A stretch of 64,000 nucleotides of DNA from Eutypa lata (Eukaryota; Ascomycota; Sordariomycetes; Xylariales; Diatrypaceae), in NCBI GenBank assembly GCA_022661535.1, contig JAKULF010000010.1:372001-436000 (forward strand), given 5' to 3'. Below, piece after piece: positions 32,373 through 44,643 of this stretch. Made by a program: the position numbers and the translations under genes. The first letter of the stretch is position 1. The number at the start of each line of letters is the position of its first letter. The notes beneath the pieces are model-generated. The model was given only the letters and a program-made list of their open reading frames with translations. It was not told the origin of the DNA and made no database searches.

Positions 32373-34385
32373 ATGAAAAAATATATCAACATCATATCGC
32401 ATTGCCTAGTTTTCTATTATAAGGCTCTAGCCTATGTAAAAGTCTGGGTACCATCAACTGTGATAAAAAAGGAGAACACTATGGGACCACCATGGCCCCC
32501 TAGGAGGTCTCCTCCAATCGACAGTTATGAACAACACAGCCTGGAATTTCGAAATTTAGATACAAAAACACATCAAATACGATTGATTGAACTATCTTCA
32601 AAGGAGCACAGGCAGGCATTAAAAAGGCCCTGTATCAACTGCTATACCCGTATCATAGGAGCTCCAGATGAGTTTGCAAACACACTGCCCTATATAGCCC
32701 TCTCGTACGCCTGGGGTAGTCCAGCGAAAACGCATTCCATCTATCTCGATGACAAGCTCGCCATGATATCAAAGAACCTTTCTATAGCCCTCCAGCATCT
32801 AGAACAGGAATATTCGATATTGAATATATGGGTTGATGCGATATGTGTTGACCAAGACAACGAGACAGAAAAGAACCACCAGGTTAAACTAATGGCCAAC
32901 ATATTCAGGAGTGCATCAAGGGTTCTAGTTTGGCTCGGACGAAGCCAGGATAACTCAGATGACGCCCTTGATACGCTGAGCCGAATGGGATATGAAGCAC
33001 AACAACTGCTCGCGGCACATCAGCATCAAGGCGGGAGAGTGAGTCTTATCGATTGGACCCAGCCCGGTATTAAGGGTGTTCTCGACGTTATGCGAACTAG
33101 GTGGTTCTCAGGCAGTATCAATCATTCAAGCTTCACTGCGATTGAGTGTCTATTCCTTCGCCCATGGTTCCGCCGGGTTTGGGTTCTTCAGGAGGCTGCT
33201 CTCAACAAAGATGTCACTTTCGTATGTGGAACTAAGGCTGTCAACAAGGAATCTCTATGTTTAGGTGTCAGCATCCTTCTCGTTCTAGCCATTGAGTTGT
33301 GCACCTCCAACCCTTCCGTCGCTCGTGATACTCCATTGTGGGGAACACTCTCCGGAGCGAATTTCATATTTCGTCGTACCATGAACTTGGTGGCAAGCGA
33401 TAAGAAAGAGTTCCGACTCGAAACTCTCCTGCTTCACACCGCAACGAACCTGGGTGAATGGGCTTACGAATCAACAGATCCGCGAGATCGCATCTTTGCT
33501 CTCCTGGGTCTTTCCTCTGACTCGGCCGCACTTGGAGTCTCTGCGGACTATAGTAGGGAATGCAAAACCGTTTACCTAGAAGTTGCGGAGAAGCTGTTGA
33601 GCCAAAGTAGAACGCTGGACATAATGTACGCAGTGATCGGGCAGAAAAGGGTGAAATACATGCCCTCCTGGGTACCGGACTGGTCAACTTCAAAGCCAGC
33701 CACATTTGGTCTTCGTCCGCTACGACGGTTTTCTGCATCCGGCCCTTTGTCCACTTCTTTCCCAGAGTTCACGACAGACGAATCTGGAAACCGGCTACTA
33801 GCTCTATCCGGATGCAAGTTCGACACTGTAAAGACTGTCATGCCCCTACAGTGGGATCCACAATGGTGTTCCAACTTTTACCATGAGACCCGCGCCGGCG
33901 AATTCATTCACTCACTCCGTAACTTCGGAATCAGTAACGGAACAGCTAGTGATTCCGTCCATGATGTAACTGACGCGTTATGGAAGACACCAATCGCAGA
34001 TTGCGATGCCTTCTTCCATCCATCGCGAGGTGCGCGTCCGGCTGCTTCGGCGGCGATGAAAGCATCATTTGATGCATTCGTGGGAATAAGACAGGGAGAC
34101 TCCAAGTGGAGAGAAATTGCAAGTAGGCCTTATCTTCACGTCATGAGTCTTATATCAGCACAAAGACGTCTTTTTATATCATCGCGGGGATACTATGGGC
34201 TAGGTGATGAATCGCTGCAAGCCGGAGATGTTGTCTGTCTACTCTTCGGAGGGGATAGCCCCTTTCTAAGCAGGGAAACAGACGAAGGCCGGTATGAACT
34301 CGTCGGCGAGGCCTACGTTCATGGGATAATGCATGGGGGATTCCTTGTTACCAATCCACCCATAGAGAGGTTCATATTTTCCTAG
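32373..34385 (+). CDS. HET-domain (heterokaryon incompatibility) protein
   Basis: Intronless, up to 670 aa. HET blocks are LSYAWG at 110–115, IWVDAICVDQ at 152–161 and VLVWLG at 184–189. Further conserved pieces are FLRPWFRRVWVLQEAA, STDPRDRIFALLGL and the C-terminal YGLGDESLQAGDVVCLLFGG. The ATG at 32373 gives a hydrophobic N-terminal extension; the in-frame ATG at 32481 (residue 37) has an equally good context plus G at +4 and gives a normal HET start, so it may be the real one. The gene is intact although it ends only about 400 bp before AT block 2. With the NLR-like gene it forms an allorecognition-type neighbourhood. A specific incompatibility role is not shown. Confidence 0.88.
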   Translation: MKKYINIISHCLVFYYKALAYVKVWVPSTVIKKENTMGPPWPPRRSPPIDSYEQHSLEFRNLDTKTHQIRLIELSSKEHRQALKRPCINCYTRIIGAPDEFANTLPYIALSYAWGSPAKTHSIYLDDKLAMISKNLSIALQHLEQEYSILNIWVDAICVDQDNETEKNHQVKLMANIFRSASRVLVWLGRSQDNSDDALDTLSRMGYEAQQLLAAHQHQGGRVSLIDWTQPGIKGVLDVMRTRWFSGSINHSSFTAIECLFLRPWFRRVWVLQEAALNKDVTFVCGTKAVNKESLCLGVSILLVLAIELCTSNPSVARDTPLWGTLSGANFIFRRTMNLVASDKKEFRLETLLLHTATNLGEWAYESTDPRDRIFALLGLSSDSAALGVSADYSRECKTVYLEVAEKLLSQSRTLDIMYAVIGQKRVKYMPSWVPDWSTSKPATFGLRPLRRFSASGPLSTSFPEFTTDESGNRLLALSGCKFDTVKTVMPLQWDPQWCSNFYHETRAGEFIHSLRNFGISNGTASDSVHDVTDALWKTPIADCDAFFHPSRGARPAASAAMKASFDAFVGIRQGDSKWREIASRPYLHVMSLISAQRRLFISSRGYYGLGDESLQAGDVVCLLFGGDSPFLSRETDEGRYELVGEAYVHGIMHGGFLVTNPPIERFIFS

Positions 34386-34779
34386 GACTACATACCTACC
34401 ACGGATGAAAGAAACAAAAATCAAACGTAATGTTACCACGTACTCCGTACTCTACCTATGATATTCTAGTAGATGCGCTCCCCCTACCATCGCGAACTAA
34501 CTAGTACGTTTCAATAAAGTTTAGTCCGCCGAACACCCGCTAACTCTTTAACGTTCTTTTGTTTGTTTCTAACTCCCCTTTTTATGTTTGACAACACGGC
34601 CTATAAATAATTTTCGGTAGTGGGGCCGAGCCAATGCCGCAACAACGGTTACGAATCACATTGCTATAGAACCTCTAATATATAATCCGAGGCTTACAAT
34701 GCATGCGTGTATACTTATTAAATCAGTATTAGTATCAAGTTGTCGTAATTACAATATGCCAGGGTATATTTAATTAATG
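34386..34779. other. Intergenic between HET gene and AT block 2
   Basis: About 390 bp of mixed composition grading into AT block 2. No gene is supported. Confidence 0.5.
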
Positions 34780-37700
34780 GCTTCATATAACCTATTATTT
34801 GTTATAAATAATTAATATGTAAAATCCTTTAAAATTTATATAAAAATTTATAATCTTTAAGTATTTATAATAACTTTTTTTATATTATCTTTATAATTTA
34901 CTTTTCGCTTTTAATGCTTTTAATTTTATTTTAAATATAACGTTTTTTATAATAACTTTAAAAATTAAATTAAATTAAATATTAAAATAATGCTTAATTA
35001 ATACTTTATTTATTTTAATTTATATTAAACGCTTTTTATAATAATAATAATATTTTAAAGTTATAAAACGCTTTTTTTAAATCTTTTTTTAAATACGTAA
35101 TTTTAACATTTAATAAAGTTTAAAAGTATTTTAAAGTTTATATAAAAAAACCTTTAATCGTAACGAAAAGCATAAAATTTAAATATTAAAAAAGTACTTT
35201 TTAAATTTTATATAAAAAAAGCTTATCGAAAAAATAAATTATATTTAAAAATAAGTTTTTTTAATTTTAAATAAATTAATAATATTTAAAAAAAAAAGCT
35301 TTAAATAACTTTATAAAATAATATCGTACGAAATTACTTAATAATTAATTTACGTATTTAAATATAAATAATAACGATTTTTTTTATAAAGTAATTTTCG
35401 GTTTTTAATTTTTAATTTTTAATTATATTTAAAAACGATTATTATACGTATTTTTAAAAACTTAAAGTTTTATTATAAAATTTATAATTATATAAAGCTT
35501 TTATTAAGTTTTAAAAACGAAGTATATAAAGCTTATTTTTATAACGAATAACTTAAAGTTTAATTATTATTAAAAACTTTATTAAAACGTAAACTTATAT
35601 AATTAAACGAATATTACGTAATTATATAATTTTATTTTCGATAATAAATAACGTATTATAATTTTAAAAATTTTAAATATTTTAAATATCTTTATACGTA
35701 AAACTTTTATAAATAAATATTTTAAAATTATTTTTAAAAAAAAATTAAAAAACTTTATTATATATAATTAAAAAACGTTAAAAATATTATTATAAAAAAA
35801 TATAATAAATATATATTTTTAAAAATTAAAAAGTTTATATTTAATTTTTTTAATTACTTCGTATTTATATACGATAAATAAAAAGTATATATAATAAAAT
35901 TTATTTTTTTAAATAATTATTAAATAACTTTAATTTAAACTTTATAAAAAACGTATAAATTTAAATAAAAAGTTATTTTAAATAAAAATATAACTTGTAA
36001 TTATTAAATAAAAATTAATTAAAAGTTATTATTTAAAAAGTTTAAAATATTATATTTAAAGATTTTTTATTATAATTAATTTATATATAATAATTTAAAA
36101 TATATAATTATTATATTAATAATAAAAAATAATAAAAAAATTAAATATTTAATATTTTAATAATATATTTTATAAAGTAATTTATATAAAAAATTATATT
36201 TTAATTTTATTTAATAAATTATAAATTATTAATTAAATATACTTTAATATATTATATATAATTATTATAATTAAAATCTTTTTTAATATATAATAAATTA
36301 AAATATAATATATTAAAAAATTATAAACGAAGAAAATAAATTAAAAATAAATTAAAAAATAAAAGTTATTAAAATAAAAATACGATAATTTTATATTAAT
36401 AATATAATATAAAAATACTTTAATTAAATATTAATTAATTTTTTTAATAATAAATATTATTATTTTAATAGTTTTATTTTTAACTTATATATTATATTAT
36501 TTCGAGTTTATAATAAATATTAATTATAATTATATAAGTTATAAATTAAAAGTTTATATATTTTTTAATTAAAAAAACTACGGTAATTATTTTCTCGAAA
36601 GCTTATCGTTATTTATCGTTAAATATCGTATACGAAACTTCTTTTATATATGTTTAAGCTTTTTTATTTATACTTTTATTATAATATAATTAATTAATAA
36701 TTAAATTTAAATAACTTACGTTATTATTAAAAAGATTATATTAAATGCGATTAAACGCGAGTAAAGTTATTTTATTTATGTTTTTAACGAATTTTTTATA
36801 CGTATATAATTTTATAAATTAACTTTATTAAAATGTTTAAATAAAAAGTAAAACATAAATTAAAAAAGTTTAATTATCGTTAATCTTCGAATTAATTTAT
36901 TTTTACTTTTTGATAATAAATAATTAAATTAATAAAAAAAATCGCATATACTTTAATATAACGTTAGTTTAATCTTTTAAATTAACGCTTTTATATATTA
37001 AATATAAAAGTTAAATTTATAATTACGGGTTATATTAAGTAATTAATTATAATGTATATTATTTAATATTATTTTTTTTAAAAATCGTTATTTTTTTTAA
37101 TAATTATATTATTTTCGAAAAGAATTAAAGTTATTTTAAATATAATTTATAAATAAATTAAATAAATAATAATATTTTAATTAATTTTAATTTAAATTTA
37201 AATTTAAATTATTATTAATAAAATTATTTATTAAAATAAATAAATTAAAAAAATTATTAATATTATTATTAAAATAATTTATTATAAAACTTTTTAATAT
37301 TATATAATAACTTTTAAACTTAAACTTTATTTTTTATTTTTTAAATTATTTTTTTATATTAATTATTTAATTTATTTTTTAAGTTTTATTAAATTTAATA
37401 TTTTTTTTATTTTTATTTTTATTATTATATAACGATTAAATTTTTTCGTAAAAATTATTATTATTAAATTAATAAATTATTTATTATATATTTTTACGAA
37501 TTTTTTTAATATAACGTTATAATTTCGAAAAAAAGTATTTTTTTTTTAAATTTTTATTTATTTTTTAATTATTTTATTATAAACTTTTATTTTATTAATT
37601 TTATTTATAATAATTTTTAATTAAAATTAAAATAATTTAATAATATTTAAATTAAAAAAGTTAAAAAGTTATATTAAAATTATAATATTTTTAATTTTTT

Positions 37701-38790
37701 ATAATTTTTAATATTATTTAAAAATATAAAAAAATATATTATTTTTTTAATAAAAAATAAATATAACGATTTTAAAACTTTTTTATAATATTAAATTTAA
37801 TTAATTTTATTTTTTTTTAATTTTTATTTTTAAACGTTATATTTTATAATAAATTTTTATTTTAATTTTAAATTAAATTTATTTTTTATAATTTTTATTT
37901 AATTAAAATTAAATTTTAACTTTTATTTTTTATAAATAATTAATTTATAAATAACGTTATAATTTTTAATTATTTAATCGTAAGTTTTTTTTATCGTTAT
38001 AAATTATAATAATTAATAATAATAAAGTTTTTTTTTAAAAATACGAAAAATAACTTTAAAATATAAACTTTATATATTTTTTTTATCGTTTTTTTATTAT
38101 AATATTATTAAAAGTTTTATTTAAACGTTATTAAATATAAAATTTTTTATAAGTTATTTTTAAAATAATAAAAGTTTTATTATTTTATATTATATTTTTT
38201 TATTTTTTAATAAATTAATTTTTAATTATAAAAATAAATTAAAAATAAACGATTTAATTATTTTTATTAAAATTAATTTTAATAATTTATTTAATAAAAT
38301 TAAAACGTTTATTTTAAAAAATTATTATATTATTAATTATAATATTTTAAAATTATTAAATTATTATTTATTAAATTAATTAATTAATTTATAAATTAAA
38401 AATTTACGAAATAATTTATTATAAATTAAAATTTTAATAATTATTTTTTTTATTAATTAATACTTTTCGTTTATTTTTTTTAAAAACTTTAAAAATATAA
38501 TTAAAAAAAATAAAATTTTTAAATATATAACTTTTAAATTTAACTTTTTTTAATAACTTTAAAAAGTTATCGTTTAAATAATTAATTTTTATAATAATTT
38601 AAATTTAAAAGTTTTTTTTAAAATATAAAGTTAAAGTTTATATTTTAATATTAACGTTAAATTTTTTTTTTATAATAATTATTTAAATTAAAAATTATAT
38701 AAATAATTAAAAATTATTTAAAATATAATATTTTAATTTATAATTTATAAAATATATTAAGCTTTAATAAATATCATTAATTTTAAAGCA
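34780..38790. repeat. AT block 2: RIP-degraded repeat DNA
   Basis: About 4 kb with the same signature as AT block 1: almost only A/T, residual C mainly in CpG and CpT, and CpA/TpG very rare. Around 36,540–37,040 slightly more G/C remains, including a few TpG. No reading frame survives. I saw no obvious long repeat shared with AT block 1 by eye, so the two may come from different elements or from different parts of one. Confidence 0.85.
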
Positions 38791-39295
38791 AAATTAATAA
38801 TGAAGTATTAACATGTGGCATATAGTATAAACAAGGTTGCCAGCGTTGATAATCGCACGTTGATCCATTGCTTGGCATGGCCCGTGATTGTGAACCCGAC
38901 CTTCGTACGTCGCATTTGAATCTTGTTTCTTCTCATTGGCCACCGCCGGTTCGGTTGCGGCCAGCCCTGCCCGCCAGACTTGCCCGTTGTAGACCTCCCG
39001 CGTGGGGCTCACCCCCCTGAATAGACTCGTAAGTCGTGGAGTCACGGCGTGGGGCAGATACGGCCAGCAAACCGATGGCAAAAAAAATTATATTGTGCAA
39101 TACACAGAAGGGGCGAATATGGGTGGACGAATATAAAGCTACGTTGATGTCCCGGATCGAGAATGTGTGTGCTCTCATCTCAACCATCGGACTTCTGGGG
39201 TCTCTCTCGCTTCTCTCATTCTTTCCATTTCCTTCCTACTAGCTAGTCCCAAATCCGTGTCTACCTAGCCAGCCTTTCGTTTATAAAAAAACAAC
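38791..39295. promoter_or_regulatory. Upstream region of the intradiol dioxygenase gene
   Basis: About 500 bp from the sharp right edge of AT block 2 to the start codon. It has normal composition and several C/T-rich stretches just before 39,245. Open frames on the minus strand here lack family features. Confidence 0.45.
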
Positions 39296-40368
39296 ATGCA
39301 CTCTTCCCTCCTCGCCATCGGGGCGGTGCTCCTCTCAGGCGCCGTAGCCCACTCGCACAGCGAACTCTCCTACTCGGAGCTAGTGCGGCGCGACGGGCTC
39401 TCGAAGCGGTGCGAGTCCTCCGTGGCGGCGATGAACAAGAAGCGGTGGTTGGAGCGCAACAACCGCAACAACCAGAAGCGGCAAGAAGCCTCAAGCAACA
39501 CGACGACGTGGAACATCGTGACGGAGGCGCCGTACTACGACGTGCTGCAGAACAACACATGCATCCTGACGGAGGAGACGACGTCGGGCCCCTACGTGTG
39601 GCCACAAAGCCAGACTCTGCGCCAAGACATCACCGAGGGCCAGGTTGGCATCCCCATGATTCTAGACATCGGTGTCATGGATCTGGAGTCTTGCGAGCCG
39701 CTGCCCGACGTCCTCGTCGATATCTGGTATTGCAACGCTACGGGCTCGTATAGCTCGTTCACGGGTTTGAACCCTAATACTCCCTTCGAGGAGCTGCTCG
39801 ATCAGTTGAACAAGACGATCGGTGATGATTTGCATACGGACGACACTACGTTCCTGCGCGGAATGGTACGTTTCCCCCCTCTCAATCGAGTGGCCCTTAA
39901 GGCCGTGTATAGTTTGAGACAAGTCAGCTGACCTTTTCCCCCCATTTTTTACAGTGGCCCACGAACGACGAGGGCGTCACGGAGTTCACGGGAATCGTGC
40001 CGGGGTTCTACGTGGATCGGACGATCCACATCCACGTGCAGGTGCACGAGAACTACGTGATCCGAGGCAACGGGACGATCGCGTCGTCGACGACGCTCTC
40101 GACGGGGCAGCTGTTCCTGGCGGAGGACCTGAGCGAGCGGCTGATGGCGCTCGAGCCCTACTCGACCCACGACGAGATCAACCGCACCACCAACGACATC
40201 GACTCCATCTTCGCGGGCGAGAGCAGCAACGGCTGGGACCCCACCCTCATGGTCGTCCCCATGGACGGCGAGAACCCCGAGAACGGCATCGTCGGCTACA
40301 TCACCGTCGGCGTCGACACGGCCACCAAGAAGCTCAAGAAGAGGGAGCTTCTGGGGGAGAAGGCGTGA
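39296..40368 (+). CDS. Secreted intradiol ring-cleavage dioxygenase-like protein
   Basis: Exons 39296–39865 and 39955–40368 around an 89-bp intron; 327 aa. An N-terminal signal peptide (LLAIGAVLLSGAVAHS) and a KR-type processing region point to export. The core matches fungal extracellular intradiol dioxygenases: SGPYVWP, then PLPDVLVDIWYCNATGSY, then TGIVPGFYVDRTIHIHVQVH. The expected non-haem iron ligands are all visible: Tyr152, Tyr209, His215 and His217. These enzymes open catechol-type rings between the hydroxyls; extracellular fungal forms probably act on lignin- or tannin-derived aromatics. The exons are clearly richer in G+C than the flanking DNA, a contrast sharpened by AT block 2, 500 bp upstream. 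Its 3' end is 238 bp from the convergent MOD5 gene. Confidence 0.9.
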
Positions 40369-40606
40369 GGTGGAGCCCTCCCCTTTCCAGAAACTGTACA
40401 TAGATCGGACTATGTCTATGCCAGTAGCGCATTCTGATCCGGTTGTGGGATTTCTCTGTATATAAGTTAGTTATTCAAATAGAAGTTGCGATACCTCCAT
40501 CCACCCCGCTTCAGGCCGCTTTGTGTATAGAATGTTCTACTTTTAAATGGACGGACATTTCGACCATGCGATAAAGTAGGCGATCACAATAACTGATAAG
40601 CCATAG

Positions 40607-42093
40607 TTAAGGGGAACCGCCGAGCTCAACACTCGGCGGTCTGGAACTGGGATTCGCTGCTATATGACCGCAGCTAGTCTGAGTGCTGGCCTCTGCATCC
40701 TCCACCGGCACGAGGGCAGTGCGGCTTTTATGCTTTATAATACGGTGGTGCTTCCTCCCCTTGATATGTTTCTCCCATTGGGTTTCTAGCACAGTCAGGT
40801 GACACGCGTCGCAGGTCTTGTGCCGAAGCACGGGTCTAGACGCGTTGTCCTCAAATGCGCCCAATACGTCCCTTGCCGTATCAGACAGCTCACTAGCTTT
40901 GGCCATATCGTTGTCGCCTTCGAGAAATTGGCGATAGATAGCGACCCCGGGCTGAAGCACGTCTGCCGTGAAGTTTCCTGCGTTGGAGCTATCCAGGAGG
41001 TAGAGATACCGCAAGGCGTCATGTTCTTTGAGCCCAGGTACCGTTTTGCCGCGAAGCCATTTGATTTGCGATTTGGCATATTGCCTCGTGGCTATGCGCA
41101 TTTTTTCCAGCCCCGTCTCCTTGAGCTTCTCCAGTTCTTCCGGGGAAGAACCGTTGCGTTCCGCGTTGAGAAAAGGCTCAAGCTGCTTGAAGCCGATAGA
41201 TTGCCAAATCCCTTTAGTGCGGTCTACTGTCTCTCCTGCCTCGGCGCGCCGTCGTAAGTGTTCATGGAGATCTCTAACTTCGGACATGAGACCCCTCTCC
41301 ACCATCTTATCCACTCTCCTATTCAGACGCTCTTGGAGGACATCGGGCTTCGAGTAGACCCAGAACATCAAGGCCTCCCAGGGGCCTTCCGCCTCCTTCA
41401 GGGTCGTTCTGCTAAGCTGCTGCTCAGCATAGATATCGGATGCTTTTTTCCCCGTCGCGAGGTAAATCTCCAGCGAGCGCCGGATCTTGCGTCGTTCGCT
41501 TGGATGCCAGCGGTCCGCCATGATGGGGTCCACTTCGCGTAAACGGTTCAACATGACGTCCGTAGATGCATCTAGGATGGGGAATTGCGCAGAAGTTGCT
41601 TCTTCTTCTGCAGCCCGCGTGGTGTCATCATCGGGTTGTTGTCGCTGTTGCTGTTTCCCTAACACGCTGTCCTCGAAGAGGAGAGAGTTGATGTAGTAAT
41701 GCGTGCCACCGACGACTATGGGCAGCTTCCCCCTGCTGCGAATGCCTCCGATGACCTTGCGAGCTTCAGATGCGAAGTTGTGGATGGTCCACGTAGGTTC
41801 GTGGTGGTCTATCATGGCGAGCAGATGATGAGGAATGCCTTTTTGTTCTTCAGGGGAGATCTGATTGGTGATGACCGGTAAACCCCTGTACATCTGCATG
41901 GCGTCTGCATTGATGATTTCGCCGTTGAATTTTAGAGCTAATTCTACGGCGAGCTACGATAAATATTAATATACTGAGTCCTTAAAAGAGGTAAGAACTA
42001 TGAAGTGTTAGGATTGCTTACATCTGATTTCCCAGTACCTGTTGAACCCATGACAGCCACGAGGGGCTCCAGGGGACGGTGCGATGTCGCCAT
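40607..42093 (-). CDS. MOD5: tRNA dimethylallyltransferase
   Basis: Transfers a dimethylallyl group to A37 of tRNAs reading UNN codons (i6A); eukaryotic forms act in cytosol, nucleus and mitochondria. Exons 42093–42022 and 41953–40607, 472 aa. Exon 1 encodes only 24 residues but holds the P-loop GSTGTGKS (16–23). Exon 2 continues with NGEIINADAMQMYRGLPVIT, PHHLLAMID and VGGTHYYINSLL, the MiaA/MOD5 hallmarks, then the ATRQYAKSQIKWLRGK block. A C-terminal C2H2 finger of the eukaryotic type is complete: Cys405, Cys408, His420, His426 (C-x2-C-x11-H-x5-H). No strong mitochondrial presequence is visible before the P-loop. The gene is divergent from Sec61 alpha over 768 bp. Confidence 0.95.
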
Positions 42094-42861
42094 TCTGCGG
42101 ACATGTCGACCGATGGCACTAAATGTTCCTCCCCAAAGGAGCATACATGAACAATCCTTATGATGAAAGTGAATAGCAATAACAATAATCTTATAGTCCT
42201 ATAGTTTACTCTGCTGCATTAAGTCTTAAGTACCTAGGTAGGTACAACTTATAGTGGTGGTAGTCGACAAAGCAAGCATGGGGAAAAGCTTGTACTATGC
42301 CAAGCATTTCTTCTGCGCCACAATTTCATTTAATTCAATTTCTAGAAATTGCATGAGCCACACCTACCTAGTGAATGCGATGAACGTCAAATTCAATTGA
42401 TGAGGCTGAAAAGGAACCCAAAAGCTTCTTACGCCTTCTTCATGAGCTCCATGGCACCTTAACTAGCGCCTTCCCCTGTTTGGACGAAATTGAATTTTTG
42501 AAATTCGGGGTCAAGCTGGAAATTTAAAGTTAAGGTCACGTGCAACGTCACTCCACGGTCCACTAGGGAATTGTTTTCTGGACACATCACTCGAACTAGG
42601 AATTTTGATGCCAGATCTGTCCAAGTCTCATTGTCCCCAATATTCCCAAGCTTCAATCCTCCTCTTTTCTACTTCTAATTCTCTCCTTTCCCTTCACTTG
42701 TGTTTTTTCCCTTTTAGATCCAACAATAGTAAACGAAGACTTAGAGAGATTGTGCGACAAACTCTCAAGTTTCCATTGAGGGCTAATCCGTCGCCTCGTC
42801 CATTTTTACCTTCTTCTCCTTTCATCCTTTTTTTCTTCTTCGTTTTGGTACATTCTTCACC
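42094..42861. promoter_or_regulatory. Bidirectional promoter, MOD5 / SEC61
   Basis: 768 bp between divergent start codons. The 200 bp before the SEC61 ATG are strongly C/T-rich (CTCCTTTCCCTTCACTTG and TTCTTCTCCTTTCATCC are examples), as in highly expressed fungal genes. No CDS is supported here. Confidence 0.55.
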
Positions 42862-44643
42862 ATGAGTAGCCGTAAGTTCCCAGCTCCTATCGCGCCCTCC
42901 AAAGAATCCTACCCAACAATTTTACAATGCGACGCGACGATTTATTTGATGCCATTGGCATTGGACAACAACTGACTTGTGCTCACCAGTACGATTTCTT
43001 GACTTGGTCAAGCCTTTCGTGGCATTCTTGCCCGAGGTTCAACAACCAGAGACCAAGGTCCCCTTCAACCAGAAGTTGATGTGGACTGGTCTTACCCTCC
43101 TAATCTTCTTGGTCATGAGCCAGGTTAGTAACTTCTTTTCCTTTATGTGCTTCATCTACAGAGTATACAGCATCAGGGAACATGGTTTTCACCTTGTATT
43201 ACCTGCTGTTCGTTTATCTTGTAGCTATGATTTCATAGACTAGAACATGAACGTGCGAGATAAGGAGCTATGACTGACTCGTGTGACGTGTCTACTATAG
43301 ATGCCCCTTTACGGTATCGTGTCCTCCGACACCTCGGACCCTCTATACTGGCTGCGGATGATGATGGCGAGTAATCGAGGAACTTTGATGGAGTTGGGTA
43401 TTACACCAATTATCTCCTCTGGCATGGTTTTCCAGCTCCTCGCCGGTACCCACATGATCGACGTCAACCTTGACCTCAAGTCCGACCGCGAACTCTACCA
43501 GACCGCCCAGAAGCTCTTTGCCTTCATCCTCTCCTGCGGTACTGCCACCGTCTACGTCTTCTCCGGTCTCTATGGTCCCCCCTCCGACCTTGGTGCCGGT
43601 ATTGTCTTCCTCTTGATCCTCCAGCTTGTCGTTGCCGGTATGATTGTCATCCTGCTCGATGAGCTCCTGCAGAAGGGATACGGTCTCGGCAGTGGTATTT
43701 CTCTGTTCATTGCCACCAACATTTGCGAGTCTATCATGTGGAAGGCTTTCTCTCCTACCTCCATCAACACTGGTCGTGGTCCCGAGTTCGAGGGTGCCGT
43801 CATCGCCCTCTTCCACCTCCTGATGACCTGGCCTAACAAGCAGCGTGCCCTCCAGGAGGCTTTCTACAGACAGAACCTCCCCAACATCATGAACCTGTTG
43901 GCCACTCTCGCTGTCTTCGCCGCCGTCATCTACCTCCAGGGTTTCCGCGTCGAGATCCCCGTCAAGTCCTCTCGCCAGCGTGGTGCCCGCGGCTCGTACC
44001 CCATCCGTCTCTTCTACACCTCCAACATGCCCATCATGCTGCAGTCCGCTCTCTCCTCCAACATCTTCCTTATCAGCCAGATGCTCTACTCGCGTTTCTC
44101 TGAGAACCTTCTCGTCCGCCTCTTCGGTGTCTGGGAAGCTAAGGACGGCTCCTCTCAGCTTTCGGCTATCTCGGGTCTGGCTTACTACATGTCTCCCCCA
44201 TTGAACATGCGCGATGCCCTTCTCGACCCTATCCACACGGTTATTTACATCGCCTACATGCTCACTGCCTGCGCTATCTTCTCAAAGACCTGGATTGAGG
44301 TGTCTGGTTCCAGCCCTCGTGATGTTGCCAAGCAGTTGAAGGATCAGGGTCTCGTCATGGCTGGTCACCGTGACCAGAGCATGTACAAGGAACTCAAGCG
44401 TATCATCCCCACGGCGGCCGCGTTCGGTGGTGCCTGCATTGGTGCGCTTTCCGTTGCCAGTGACCTCATGGGTGCTCTTGGCTCGGGTACCGGTACTCTT
44501 CTTGCTGTGACGTAAGTTTTCAATCTCTTCCGAAATAAATGTTTTTAATTACTAACTTGGGAAATAGAATCATCTACGGCTACTTTGAAATCGCGGCCAA
44601 AGAAGGCGATCTCGCCGGCATGAAGGGAATGATCATGGGCTAA
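42862..44643 (+). CDS. SEC61: Sec61 alpha, protein-conducting channel of the ER translocon
   Basis: Pore subunit of the Sec61 complex in the ER membrane, about ten transmembrane helices. Exons 42862–42871, 42990–43123, 43301–44511 and 44568–44643; 476 aa, the normal length. The first exon has only 10 nt (Met-Ser-Ser plus one base); splicing restores [20 protein letters not shown], the conserved start. Other hallmarks: [52 protein letters not shown] and [19 protein letters not shown]. Codons are strongly biased to C/T-ending forms (GGT, GCC, CTC, TCC), unlike the neighbouring accessory genes, as expected for a highly expressed core gene. The open minus-strand frame over 43343–44236 is a by-product of that codon bias. 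Confidence 0.98.

Noticed and set aside
38794..39187. Overlapping minus-strand frames upstream of the dioxygenase
   Set aside because: Two overlapping short frames without features in what is best seen as promoter DNA.
43343..44236. Long minus-strand open frame (297 codons) over SEC61
   Set aside because: It is exactly antisense to the conserved SEC61 exon and arises from its C/T-ending codon bias; it shows only Gly/Glu/Asp-rich composition and no domain.
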